Shown here: positions 19,657-29,634 of the stretch, piece after piece
How the letters are laid out: each line of letters starts with the position of its first letter
Position numbering within the stretch: the stretch's first letter is position 1
Assembly (NCBI RefSeq): GCF_000142905.1
Contig: NW_013657628.1
Location: forward strand, 53,602-117,450
Reading direction: 5' to 3'
From: Thecamonas trahens ATCC 50062
Lineage: Eukaryota > Apusozoa > Apusomonadida > Apusomonadidae
DNA: 63,849 bases
The notes under the pieces: generated by a model
The model's input: the letters and a program-made list of their open reading frames with translations, nothing else
What the model was told of the DNA's origin: nothing
Databases searched by the model: none
Made by a program: the position numbers and the translations under genes

Positions 19657-21297
19657 TTACTGCGACTCGAAGAAGATGAGCGGGTCGGTGCCTTCGCCAC
19701 CGTTGGATACCTTGCTGATCTGACTGTACCCGCTGCTGGAGCTGTTGTCGCTACTGGCCCGCCGGGCCGAGACCGGCTCAAAGAGCTCGATAGCACTGAG
19801 GCTGCCGTCGGTCGACGAGCTCGAGCTGCCGTCGAGCACCGACTCAGGCAGAGCGACGGGCGGGGCGACGAGTCGATGCCACTTTCGGCGATGTGCGATG
19901 AGCGATGGGTTGCGCGAGAGCGTGATGGCAAGCTCCCACCTCTTGCGCGCGCGTGTGAGCCTGTGGCTCGGCTTGCGCAATATCTCCACCGCGGCTGTAG
20001 CGATCGGGTTGGTGTACGCGGCCGACATGGCAACGCATGCCAGATAAGACCGATACGACGGGTCCGACAGCTCCCATCCGCGTGGAAACAGTGACTTATC
20101 CGGCCGGAAGGCAAAGATCACGTTGGCGACGATGGCAAGGACAACGGTGAAGAACGCTACACCGGCGTCAAACACAAACGTGACGATGATATCGATGCCA
20201 TTGACGATGGCGTGCCGCCGCGGATGTAAGATCTCCAACGGATCGCCCCGGCCATACACAAAGGTGAGTAGAAGCCAGCGCCACACCTTCTTGCCCAGTA
20301 GCGAGCCGAGCGATGAGAAGCCCAACTTGATGACAAACTGGAAAAAGGGATCGTAGACGACAAAGAGCACAACGAGCGGTGTGAAGACAAAGAAAATGAT
20401 GAAAAGAAGCACCATCAGTGAGAAGAAGGCATTGGCAAGCGCACGGCCCAGGAGCGACGGTACGAGAATTGGGGAGACCTTACCCTTGAGCAACGCATTG
20501 TCGGTAAGACCCGTTGGCTTGATGCCTGTTGCCATCAGAGCTGTTACGTCGGTGCGGAACTGCCTCCCAAAGCCAAGCGCGCCTGCAGTACCGCAAAGCA
20601 CGATGAAAGGAGGCACGACAACCTGGTAGAACTGCAGCAAGTTGATGGCATTGTTCATGATGTCGGTGAGAGCTGGGGCTCCTCGCAGAGAGACTGCTAG
20701 GTCAAGCATCATCGAGACAATGATAAAGGCAACAGCAGCAACTATGACCGATGCCAGCCAGATCAGCATGCCAGCGGTGAGGACCGGGACCGGGAACCGG
20801 AACCAGTCCAGCGGCCGCGCGGTTGACTCGCCCGGCACTGGTGACCGCAGTCGCTGAGCGGTGTAGCCCAGCGCCCGGCTAATCCGCTCATTGCGTGCCA
20901 TGAGCAAGCCGACAAGCTCCACCACTGCAAGCGTAAAGCTGGAAGCAGAACACGCCACCACGAAGACTGCGTCGCCGTCGCCGTCATCGTCTGCTGGCAA
21001 GTGCTGCTCATCGGGAGCAATAACCATCGTCAGGATAGCTACCACAATGACCATCTGGCTCACCGCAAGCCCAATCCCGAACTTGTGCATCTTGTCTGCG
21101 CCTTCGATGGCGGCGAGGACGCCGAGTGGCGTCGCCAGCCATACCAGCGTGGCCACAACGACGAGACCAGCAGGGAGCCCAGGAGCGATGACCACGACCA
21201 CAAACGACAAGATCTGGCAAAAGCTTGCCGCCGCCGCAAACGGCGATCGGAAGTTGTCAACCGCCCAGTGCGGGATCGGCGGCGCTGAGAACTTCAT
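19657..21297 (-). CDS. Polytopic membrane protein of unknown family
   Basis: 546 residues from ATG 21297 (MKFSAPPIPHWAVDN); an in-frame upstream ATG at 21402 adds a basic, non-conserved-looking leader and is less likely. About eight or nine membrane segments can be seen, for example ILSFVVVVIAPGLPAGLVVV, SQMVIVVAILTMVIAP, MLIWLASVIVAAVAFIIV, VVVPPFIVLCGTAGALGF, LMVLLFIIFFVFTPLVVLFV and AFFTVVLAIVANVIFAF. The cytosolic-looking tail is basic and then Ser-rich (SSSSSTDGS), ending LIFFESQ. I do not recognise a transporter or channel signature. A single exon in line with other minus-strand genes. Confidence 0.75.
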   Translation of the reverse strand: MKFSAPPIPHWAVDNFRSPFAAAASFCQILSFVVVVIAPGLPAGLVVVATLVWLATPLGVLAAIEGADKMHKFGIGLAVSQMVIVVAILTMVIAPDEQHLPADDDGDGDAVFVVACSASSFTLAVVELVGLLMARNERISRALGYTAQRLRSPVPGESTARPLDWFRFPVPVLTAGMLIWLASVIVAAVAFIIVSMMLDLAVSLRGAPALTDIMNNAINLLQFYQVVVPPFIVLCGTAGALGFGRQFRTDVTALMATGIKPTGLTDNALLKGKVSPILVPSLLGRALANAFFSLMVLLFIIFFVFTPLVVLFVVYDPFFQFVIKLGFSSLGSLLGKKVWRWLLLTFVYGRGDPLEILHPRRHAIVNGIDIIVTFVFDAGVAFFTVVLAIVANVIFAFRPDKSLFPRGWELSDPSYRSYLACVAMSAAYTNPIATAAVEILRKPSHRLTRARKRWELAITLSRNPSLIAHRRKWHRLVAPPVALPESVLDGSSSSSTDGSLSAIELFEPVSARRASSDNSSSSGYSQISKVSNGGEGTDPLIFFESQ

Positions 21298-22019
21298 CGT
21301 CCGCGAAAGAGTGAGACCCAGTCTACGCCGGAAGCCACGGCAATGGGGACTTGCAGAAATCCCCGTTCTGGTCCTGTTGAGGGTACGTAGCCCGCAACAC
21401 AAGACAGAGAAGCCTCACAGATGGCGAGTAGCAGTTTTTGCGTGTGAGAGGCGCTCCAGAGTACCAGCGGGCGCGCGCGGGAGGGGGGGAGGGAGGGAGG
21501 GGGGGAGAGGGGCGTGGTGGTGTGTGTGACGGCAGCAAAATGCTGTGCTATTTGCTGCTGGAGAGAAAAACAAAACGAAACAGCGCCTCATGCCGAGCTA
21601 GAAGCGTCAGATCTGCCCTCACTTGACGATGGGCGTCTCGCTAGCAGAGTGCAGCACGGAGACGTAGTAGGGGGGGGGGGCAGAAGGAGAATGGATGGGA
21701 GTGGACGTGGATGCTGATGCGGTTTTAAGGGGTGTTTGCCCAGTGTAGTGGCAGGCAGACCTGAGGGTGGCCCGCTGCAAAGACCGAGCTTGATGAGCTG
21801 GTCCCTAACGTGATCGCAGAGGGGCCAGGTCGGTGGAAGAGGCTAATGGACGCAAGTATCGCCACAACAGCATCGCACAAAAGGGTCCATGTCTCTGTGC
21901 TCGGCCAAAGAGTGCGACTCGGCATCGTGCCGGACTGGAATCCAAATGGAAAGGAAAGCCGCCGCCTGTTGAGCAACGCTCTGCAATAGCGCCACCACTC
22001 CACCCGTACGCCGGCTGAC
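21298..22019. promoter_or_regulatory. Divergent intergenic region, G-rich
   Basis: 722 bases between two divergent starts. The plus strand has GGGA/GGGAGG runs at 21481-21510 and a G11 run at 21670-21680 (poly-C in the sense of the membrane-protein gene). No coding frame here resembles a protein. Confidence 0.4.
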
Positions 22020-22838
22020 ATGGCTGCGACACCAGATCCGGACACTGTTGCTGCGGCGAGCATTGTGGTGTATGGCCGTGGCGATTCGGTATCCGATGAT
22101 ACAGTCAAGGTAAGGTGAGGAGGTCGGGGGGGGGGGGGGGGGGGGGGGCTCGGCGGGCGGCAGAGGGCGGAGAGAGCGCAAGCTCGACACTGCGACTCAT
22201 GGGCTGGCCGGAGTCGCACTGGCTCGGCCTGAGCACAGATCAATGTGACGTCGCGGAGCAAGGAGAAGTGGACACACGAACTCTCGCCGTTTTTCCTCGG
22301 CCCAGTGACGGTGGATCTGGGCGGCGGCCGGGTGTATCAGGCGGCGCGATTCGAGAATGCGTGGCAGTACACCAAGGTGTACGCGGTCCACGCCGACGAC
22401 GATAATGAGCCGACTGATGCGTACTTTGTGTGGGCCGAGGCTGGGTTTGCCAACCCCAAGGCGGTGCGGTTCCCGATGGGCCGCGGCGCCAAGCCGCTGT
22501 ATGCGCTGTGGAAGGGTCGGAGGCTGGGGTATGTCGAGGCGAGGCTGGAGATCTACGCGCCGCTCTACGCCGATGCCGTGCGGGCGACGGTGGGCTGGGG
22601 CAAGCTGAAGGCGGTGTATGAGAAGGCGGTGAAGAGCGGCAAGAAGCTCGCACTGTTTGACTTTGACGGCCACAACTCGATCGCCGCTCTTGGCTCGTTT
22701 GAGCGGATATTGTACAATACCAAGCGCAAGCTTGGGCACGCATTTGTCCTCGCCATGCTGCTCACCGGGAGCGAGCCGTGGGAGGCGCCGTTTGACGCTC
22801 ACAAGGTACATGCGACGTCGATCGGGCGGCGGCGGTGA
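22020..22838 (+). CDS. Small uncharacterised protein resembling a phage/bacterial family; one intron
   Basis: Two exons, 22020-22109 and 22239-22838, give 229 residues. The donor is AAG|GTAAGG and the acceptor CACAG|ATC, phase 0, joining TVK to INVTSRSKEKW. Without splicing the second exon lacks an ATG, so the intron is well supported. Landmarks are INVTSRSK, LSPFFLGPV, FENAWQYTKVY, RFPMGRGAKPLYALW, YVEARLEIYAPLYADAV, LALFDFDGHN and KLGHAFVLAMLL. From memory this pattern matches a family of uncharacterised proteins mostly from phages and bacteria, and the ENAWQ..K part is reminiscent of NADAR-like folds (EHAYQAxKA). I cannot name the family securely. The last residues (VHATSIGRRR) look unlike the rest. 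Possible gene transfer into a eukaryote, since made intron-bearing. Confidence 0.72.
22110..22238 (+). other. Spliceosomal intron, 129 bp
   Basis: It starts GTAAGGTGAGG and ends GAGCACAG, phase 0. It contains a G23 run at 22126-22148, the only long homopolymer that is G in the sense strand near a gene's 5' end here. Confidence 0.85.
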
Positions 22839-22893
22839 AGAGCGCGGCGATGTCTTGGGGTAAAGACGATGTTTTACACAACGGCTTGCCGCT

Positions 22894-23949
22894 CTACTGC
22901 TTGTGGTGGACGGGCATGGAGGTGCGGAGCTCCTCGACGGCCTCGTGGTCGTAGTTCCACGACGACATGACGGTCTTGGTCTGGGTGAAGAAGCCAATGC
23001 CCTCCTTGCCGAGGAAGAGGCGGCCGCCGGACCAGTGGGAGGCCTTGCCGCCCGAGAAGGAGAAGGCTGCGGGCGGGACCGGGATGGGCACGCCCGGGTT
23101 GCCGATGCCGACCTGGGTGACCTCGACCTCGGAGGCGTACTTGCGGGCGGCGGCGCCCGAGGCGGTGAAGATGGCGGTGCCGTTGCCAAACTCGTTACCG
23201 TTGACAAGGTCGATGGCCTCGTCGAGGGTGTCGACAGAGAGGACGACGACGACCGGGCCGAAGATCTCCTCCTTGTAGCAAGTCATGTCGGGGGTGACGT
23301 TGGTGATGATGGTGGGCCCAACAAAGTTGCCCTCGGCGTACTTGGCGGGCACGTCGACGTTGCGGCCGTCGAGGAGGATGGTGGCGCCCTCCTTCTCGGC
23401 CGACTCGATGATCGAGTGGATGCGCTCAAGGGACTGCTTGGAGATGACCGGGCCGACGTCGGCATCGGGCTCCATGCCGCCCGAGACGGTGAGCTTGGCA
23501 GCCTTCTCGGCCACGTCGTTGATCCACTCGGCCGACTCGCCGACGGTGACGATGGTGGAGAGGGCCATGCAGCGCTGGCCGGCGGCGCCAAAGCCGGAAC
23601 CGACGAGCGCGTTGACGACCGACTCGCGGTTGGCATCGGGCATGATGACGCCGTGGTTCTTGGCGTCGAGGTTCGACTGGACACGCTTGCCGTTGGCCGA
23701 GCCGCGGGTGAAGATGTGCTTGCCGGCCGGACCCGAGCCGACGAACGAGATGGCGCGAATGTCGGGGTGGTCGCAGATGTTGTTGACCGTGTCAACCGAG
23801 CCGTGAACAACGTTGAGCACGCCCTTGGGCACGCCGGCCTCCTCGGCAAGCTCGACCAGGCGCAGCGACGCAGTCGGGTCCTTCTCCGACGGCTTGAGGA
23901 TAAAGGTGTTGCCGGCGGTGATGGCCATCGGGAACATCCACAGCGGGAT

Positions 23950-23985
<36 letters not shown>

Positions 23986-24974
23986 GACGCCAAGCGGCTC
24001 CTGCCATGAGACCACATCGAGGTTGGTGGCCACGCTCTGCGACGACTCGCCAAACAGGTGCGGGACCATGGTGCAGCAGTACTCGACCGCCTCGAGGCCG
24101 CGGAACACGTCGCCCTCGGCGTCCACAAGCGTCTTACCCTGCTCGTCCACAATGAGCTTGGCGATCTCCGTCTGGTGCTCACGGATGAGCGCCTGGTACT
24201 TGAGCATGACCCGGACACGGTTGGCCACCGACGTAGCCTTCCACGCAGGGAACGCCGCCTTGGCTGCCGCCACCGCAGCCTCGAACTCGTCGTTGGTCGT
24301 CTCGGGCACACGCGCCACGAGCTCCTGTGTCGCCGGGTTGAACACATCGATGTGCTCCGTCGCCGCAGACTCCTTCCACTCGCCGTCGATGAGCAGCTTG
24401 GATGCCTGGGCCGACGCCTGGGCCGACACTGAGAGGGCGGCAGTCGCAACCTACAGAGAGAGAGAAAGCGAGAGAGAAATCATGGGTCATATGTGAGTGA
24501 GCATGGTGATGATGGGGGGCAGGGGGGGGAGGGGGGTTGGTTGCCAGCGAGAGGGAGAAAAAGCAGGAGTGACAGGGGGGAAGGGGGGGGGGGGGGGGGG
24601 GGGGAATGGAGGGCCGAGGGGAGGGTTAAGGGTATGTGGTGGGGATGGTATTCCGGACATATGTTCTGTATGTGGTTGTTCGGAACATCATCTACTTTGT
24701 CCCACCATGTTTGTCTCCTTTCCCTCTTACTGGGTAGGTAGGGGGGAGGGAGGGAGGGAGGGAGGGTGCGAAGGGGGATCACAGCCAGCGCCCGCCCACA
24801 CGCACCCACGCCTACACCATACACGCTACGCTACACCACCATACCACCATCACCACCACCACCACCACCACCCACTACTACCACTACTTATGCCCCCATG
24901 CACGATATGGGCATGTTCTAACATACCTGCGGGAGGTACCGCGAGGCGGTGGATGCAAGCCGGAGGTTGAGCAT
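22894..24974 (-). CDS. ALDH6A1: Methylmalonate-semialdehyde dehydrogenase (acylating), mitochondrial; two exons
   Basis: Two exons, 24974-24927 and 24450-22894, give 534 residues, matching the animal enzyme (about 535). Exon 1 encodes MLNLRLASTASRYLPQ, a classic mitochondrial presequence; the join is CAG|GTATGT to CTGTAG|GTTGCG, phase 0, continuing VATAALSVSAQASAQ. The enzyme converts methylmalonate or malonate semialdehyde to propionyl- or acetyl-CoA in valine, thymine and inositol catabolism. Seen: WQEPLGVCAGITPFNFPAM, ILKPSEKDPTA, FVGSGPAGKHI, catalytic Cys in GQRCMALST, and GNPGVPIPVPPAAFSFSGG with KASHWSGG near the C-terminus, all typical of the MMSDH clade that uses CoA. The body lacks any ATG before the ALDH fold without exon 1, which confirms the spliced model. 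Confidence 0.95.
24451..24926 (-). other. Intron of ALDH6A1, 476 bp
   Basis: Donor GTATGT at 24926, acceptor with a CT-rich tract ending CTGTAG at 24451 (TCTCTCGCTTTCTCTCTCTC before it). It contains G22 on the plus strand at 24583-24604 (sense poly-C). Confidence 0.9.
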
Positions 24975-25727
24975 GGTATTGATAGAGTTGAGTATGGGAA
25001 GACAGCAGAACAGCGACCACAATGCTCGTTGGGCCTCGCCTGGCGCGGCATCGCGGCATCCGTTTGGCAGGCAGAGAGTCCTTGATGGCCGGTGGGTATC
25101 AGGGAGAGGGCCAATCGGATACGGATTGTGGCTGTTCTGGAGAACGATCTCTAGTGGCTGCAGTACTGCAGTTGCCTTGGCTAGGCCAGTCCGTCCCGAG
25201 TCTATCTCGTCCACCGCATCACCCCCCACAGACATACACACACACATATATATATATATATATTGCTAATTATCCCAGCTATCATCACTTGCATCGGCAT
25301 CATGGGTAGCATGTCCTCGATCTCTGCGGCAACCGGTCCGGACCAGGCTGCTCATCGGACCGAATTGGGCTTTGGCGCGAGCAACAGGAAAATGAAGCAA
25401 AGTCACAGCGATTTCTGACGAACTGCAGCTGCACCTGTCGCTGCTGGGCAACGCAAGCACGTGTACGCCTCGTCTTCCTTGCTCTTTACTTCCACTTTCC
25501 CACTATATACATGACTATAACACCCATAATCTGTGCTGTCTTGTCATGTTATGTGCGTTCGTGTACTTGCCTTATATGGCCATTGAGAGGCTGATACGTA
25601 CCGGGCAAGTCACCGGGTGCAGCCTGTGGGGGTTTTTTCGTGTCGGGCGGCATACGACTCATCCAAAGCCTCCGGCCATCGTTCTTGTCGGCCTGATGTC
25701 GGAGATGGGCTCGCAGTTGTGAATACC
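24975..25727. promoter_or_regulatory. Divergent intergenic region with AC/AT repeat
   Basis: 753 bases between the ALDH6A1 and acidic-protein starts. An (AC)n(AT)n run lies at 25235-25263 and the second half (25480-25600) is AT-richer than the rest of the window. No RNA gene or further coding frame could be supported by eye. Confidence 0.4.
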
Positions 25728-26675
25728 ATGGCTGTTTCTGTGCTGGAGACTCTTGATCAGTGTCTGGACTTCCAGGTCGAGGAGGAGATGTGGTTTGAGG
25801 AGGAGGAGCAGGAAGAGGGCGATGAAGAGGAGGATGACGACGAAGACGACGACGAGGAGGAGGAGGAGGACGACGACGATGCGGACGATGACGACGACGA
25901 TGCGGACGATGACGACGACGATGATGATGATGATGACGAGGACGAGGAGGAGGACGATGCGGACGACGACGACGACGAGGAGGACGAGGACGAAGATGAC
26001 GAGGAGGACGCTGATGAGGACGATGATGAGGATGCGGACGACGATGACGATGACGATGACGACGACGACGACGATGCAGACGACGATGAGGTGGTCAAAG
26101 AAGACGACGAAGACGTTGATGCTGATGCTGATGCCGATGCCAACGACGACACCGACGCCGATGCCGATGCTGATGCTGACACCGACGCCGATGCTGATGC
26201 CGTCTCGGACGACAACAACCCGCAGCCGCGAGACAACGACGACAACGAGGAGGAGTCACTTGACGGCGACATCATCGGGTCGTCAGAGGGATCCAAGAAG
26301 GCTGCAGAGATCTGGGCCCGCATTCGCGAGTCGCAGGCCGCGGCCAAGGCGGCCCGCGAGGAGCGCGCCGCCCAGCGCCAGGTCGCCCTCGACACCCGCC
26401 AGGCGGACGTCGAGAAGCTCCAGGCCCGCCAGCTGGAGGAGGTCAAGCCGCTCATCGAGGCCGCACTGGCTGACAAGTTCCAGATCAAGGCCCTCATCAT
26501 GCTCGCTCGCGACTACGAGATCTGCTCGCCGGCGTGGAAACTTGTCCGCTCGTACATCCACACCGTTGACGTCGCCGACATGGCCGACGAGGCCGACGCC
26601 ATGCTCGAGGCGACCAAGCACCTCGCGACCGACGCTGAGGCCGACGCTACCGCTGATGCCGACGTCGATGCCTAG
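25728..26675 (+). CDS. Asp/Glu-rich acidic protein with C-terminal helical region
   Basis: 315 residues from ATG 25728 (MAVSVLETLDQCLDFQ). Residues about 19-165 are almost only Asp and Glu, then alternating Asp-Ala (DADADANDDTDADADA). The C-terminal third is a normal, highly charged helical region: AAEIWARIRESQAAAKAARE, EKLQARQLEEVKPLIEAAL, FQIKALIMLARDYEICSPAW and KLVRSYIHTVDVADMADEAD. No family is recognised. Acidic tracts of this size occur in histone chaperones and nucleolar proteins, so a histone or basic-protein binding role is possible but is inference. The tract mixes GAC, GAT, GAG and GAA codons, which suggests selection on the protein rather than simple trinucleotide slippage. Convergent with the oxygenase gene, 50 bases apart. 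Confidence 0.72.
   Translation: MAVSVLETLDQCLDFQVEEEMWFEEEEQEEGDEEEDDDEDDDEEEEEDDDDADDDDDDADDDDDDDDDDDEDEEEDDADDDDDEEDEDEDDEEDADEDDDEDADDDDDDDDDDDDDADDDEVVKEDDEDVDADADADANDDTDADADADADTDADADAVSDDNNPQPRDNDDNEEESLDGDIIGSSEGSKKAAEIWARIRESQAAAKAAREERAAQRQVALDTRQADVEKLQARQLEEVKPLIEAALADKFQIKALIMLARDYEICSPAWKLVRSYIHTVDVADMADEADAMLEATKHLATDAEADATADADVDA
25783..26207 (+). repeat. Asp/Glu (GAN)n low-complexity tract
   Basis: About 425 bases of GAN and GCN codons inside the acidic protein. It creates long Ser and Thr/Met shadow frames on other reading frames that should be ignored. Confidence 0.9.
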
Positions 26676-26725
26676 ACTCGCTAAACATTTCTCCCCCATG
26701 CTCTTTTTGCTTTGCCTCAATAGTC

Positions 26726-28991
26726 TCAATAGTCGGTGTACTCGGGCACGCCCAGCGGGCGCGACTGGACAACCAGGTCCATGACCTCGTGCACCTGATA
26801 CGGGCGGCGCGGCTCGACGTTGTCAGCGATTGGCGCGGCGGGCAGGGCATCGACGCCCTCACACACTGCCGCCGGATCGCACACCGCCGCAGGGTGCCCG
26901 CGGAGAAAGAACGGCATCGAGTATCTGGTCTCCTCGTAGTTGGGAATGACCCGGTGGAACGGGGCGCGGTAGAAGCCGCGGGTCAAGTACCCGAGGTTCT
27001 CGCCAAGCATGACCGTCACGTCCTCGACGGGCTTGAGCTTCTCCTCGACGCAAAAAAGGCCCTCGGTGAGGTGCGACTGGACCTCGAGCGCCGGGTTCGG
27101 CGATACCGGCGCGACGGTGACCAGGCCGAGATCCGCATGCGGCGACGACGGGTACGACCGCTTGAACTTCTCGCGGTCCTCAGGCGTCTTGCCGGTGTGG
27201 TAGCGGAAGAACCGCATGACGTTGGAGCCGGGAAGTTCTTCCCGCTCTCGCGCTGCCACGCCGACGACGAGCTCTCCAGCTCCATCGCACTCGCGCCGGC
27301 CGCAACCTCGGCGTCGTACCGCGAGAGCAGCGCCGCCGGCACCGCCTCCTCACCCTCGAACAGCGCCGCCATGACCGGCGGAATGCCCGGACGGTCGCAA
27401 AGGTCCAGCAGCCGTGCCGGCGGCATGCCGATGCCGAGGCAGAGGAGCGCCACCACGTCGCGGGCAATGCCCTCCAGCACCACCCACAGTCGCAGCAGCG
27501 CCCGCGAGAAGCTGGGAAACGCACCATACGCCTGGTTCACCGCGCTCGAATCAAACACGTTGCGGACCTGCATCCACTCGCGGAACCTGTTCGAGGCGTA
27601 GCCAGCAAACTTGGCCTCATCAAACTCGACCGATGTCGCGCCCTTGGCCGGCCGCTCGAGGTCAAAGAACGCGTCGCCCGCCGCAATCGCCGCGTGAATG
27701 TACGCCACAGCCTCGGTAGGCAGCGCGAGTGAGACCGAGCCGTTGCGCGCCGCCGCCGCCGCAAAGGCAGCCACCGCAGCAGAGCCCGGTACAAACATCT
27801 CGCGCCGGAGCTCGTCGAGCGAAAAGTGGGCCGGGAGGAGGCTTTCGACTGGGTGCGGGACCGCGCAAGCGCCATCGAGCCCGTGCGCCACCAGCGACCG
27901 CGACGTCGCAGGCACCAGCACCACACCGTAGACCTGCTCCGGCACAAGGAGCCAGAGCATGTCCGATGTGAGGAACTCGAGCGAGAGCACAGGCCCGGAG
28001 CCGCGCTCGGTGAGGCCAAGGATGGCATGCTCGGACGGGTCGACGCCCACCACCTCGCACAGCGCGAGCTGAAGCATGTCGTAGTCGGCGTCCGGCGGGA
28101 GCGCCAGTGGGGCGAGCGACCCGTCGGGCTTCTTGATCCGCACCCACATGTCCCAAAAGTCGTTCTCGCAAAACTCGATAGTCGAATCGGTCAGCTGCGC
28201 AAAGAGCGCTCTCTGGTCAACAACGTCGCTCGCCCCAGCGCTGGTCTCGCGGCCCTTGGCGCTCTCGTGCTCCAGAAGCGCCGGCGGGACCCGCGAGAGG
28301 AACATGGGTGAGAACCGCGAGTGCCAGCTCGCCGAGTCGTCAACCTGCGGCCGCGGCGCGTCGGCCCACAGCGCGTGTACGTCGCGGCCCGCAGTCGACG
28401 AGAGCGGCAGCGGTGTGTTGTGCGAAAGACGCGGTCGTAGAAGATGATCGCCTCTTTGGACACCTTGGGCAGCAGCGCCGCAAGGAACGCTGCCGATCCG
28501 TCGCCGTCGCCAAGGTGGCCGTGTCGCCGCGGATGGAGCTGCTCGAGCTCGTTGGCAAAGGCAAGGTCGACCAGATCGTAGTACTCGTCCTTAGCCAGGC
28601 TCACCACCCGGTCTGCAAACCGGTCAAAGAACGAGTACTCGCCGGGCACTACCTCGGAGAACACAAACTCGCTGCGGTCCATGGCGCAGAAGGCGTAGGC
28701 CAGGAACTCGGCCCGCTCGCCGAGCACCTCACGGACCCGCGGCCGTGCATCCAGCGGCAGGCTCTGCGTGGTAAACGCTTCGGTCGAGTAGATCGAGTGG
28801 ACGAGGCCGGCCACCGCCGCGGACTTGGAGTACGAGATCAGCTTCATCAGCCCGTACACGCCCACGCAATGATCCAGCAGCGTTCGTCCGCCCGAGTGCG
28901 AGGTCTTGTGCGCACCCGCCTCCTTCAGCAAGTTGACCTTGTCTTGGTCCACTACCACCGGCAGTGCCGAGTACTTGACAAAGAACTCCAT
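26726..28991 (-). CDS. HD-like (DUF6817-type) domain fused to 2OG-Fe(II) oxygenase; two frame breaks
   Basis: Three overlapping minus frames form one gene of about 755 residues. The frame changes near 28425-28427 (sense TTT after GACCGCGTC) and near 27228-27232 (sense CCCGG); adding one base at each restores a continuous reading (DRVF to SHNTPLPLSS; GKNFP to GSNVMRFFRYH). The first 190 residues resemble an HD-like family: KTSHSGGRTLLDHCVGVYGL, AGLVHSIYSTEAF, REVLGERAEFLAYAFCAMDR. The middle has an IPNS-type N-terminal region (GDAFFDLERPAKG, REWMQVRNVFD). The last 170 residues are an isopenicillin-N-synthase-like 2OG-Fe(II) oxygenase: iron ligands in SSPHADLGLVTV (HxD) and FHRVIPN, and the 2OG-binding RxS in TRYSMPFFLR. 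Substrate unknown. It may be a sequencing-damaged intact gene or a recent pseudogene. Confidence 0.78.
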
Positions 28992-29634
28992 GATGTCGAC
29001 AGATGGTTGTGTTGCGTTGTGCTGTGTTGAGTTGTGCTCTCGACGTCGGCCGATCCGTGTTGTCCGTCGATCCGTCCGCGCAGCCGTCTACTCTGCGCGA
29101 AATGAAATACGTATACGGTGGTGGAAGAGGTGCACACTCTCGTGGTTGATGAAGCTATATGTGAGGAGAGCAGGCGCGAGCGAGAGTCTGAGTCGCGAGC
29201 GAGAGTCTGAGTCGCGAGTCGCGAGGCCGAGTCCGAGTCCGAGTCCGAGTCCGAGTCCGAGAGCAAAGATTACGCACAAAGACCGGTGTGAGGATACCGT
29301 GTGTGCAAGAGAGTACAAGAGAGCGGAGTGGGGTGAGGTGTGGAATGACCTGACTTGTGCTGGCTGGGCTCGGACTGTGCTCCCCTCGCCTCTTGTTGCG
29401 GGTCAGTGGCTTGGTTTGGGCTGCTCAATGCCGTGCGATGGGAAATTGTTCATGAAGGACAATGCCGCAGATGGACGAGCCTGCCATGCCATACCTCGAT
29501 ATCGGGGCAATAGAGATGGGGGCGAGTGGTTGAATGGCGGTGATCGGGAGGTAAGGGCGGTGGGAAGGTGAACAGGGGGAGGGGGGGGAGGGGCTGCCAT
29601 GCAGGCCGAGGCTCGCGGGTGCTATGCAGGCGGT
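28992..29634. promoter_or_regulatory. Intergenic region with GAGTCC-type repeats
   Basis: 643 bases upstream of the oxygenase fusion gene and downstream of the TBC gene. It has two 19-base copies of GCGAGCGAGAGTCTGAGTC (about 29176-29213) followed by about six CCGAGT units (29227-29260), and a G-rich stretch at 29575-29591. No gene is seen. Confidence 0.45.
29176..29262. repeat. Simple tandem repeats (19-bp x2, 6-bp x6)
   Basis: The GAGTC core is common to both units, suggesting local expansion from one seed. It lies about 190-270 bases upstream of the oxygenase fusion start. Confidence 0.8.

Noticed and set aside
22903-24009. 368-codon plus-strand frame over ALDH6A1
   Set aside because: Antisense of a certain dehydrogenase; Asp/Gly/Val-rich reverse reading only.
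26726-28991. Assigning the fusion protein to phosphonate oxidation (PhnY-PhnZ)
   Set aside because: Only the pairing of fold types is alike; the HD dyad is not clear and no phosphonate-specific residues can be shown.
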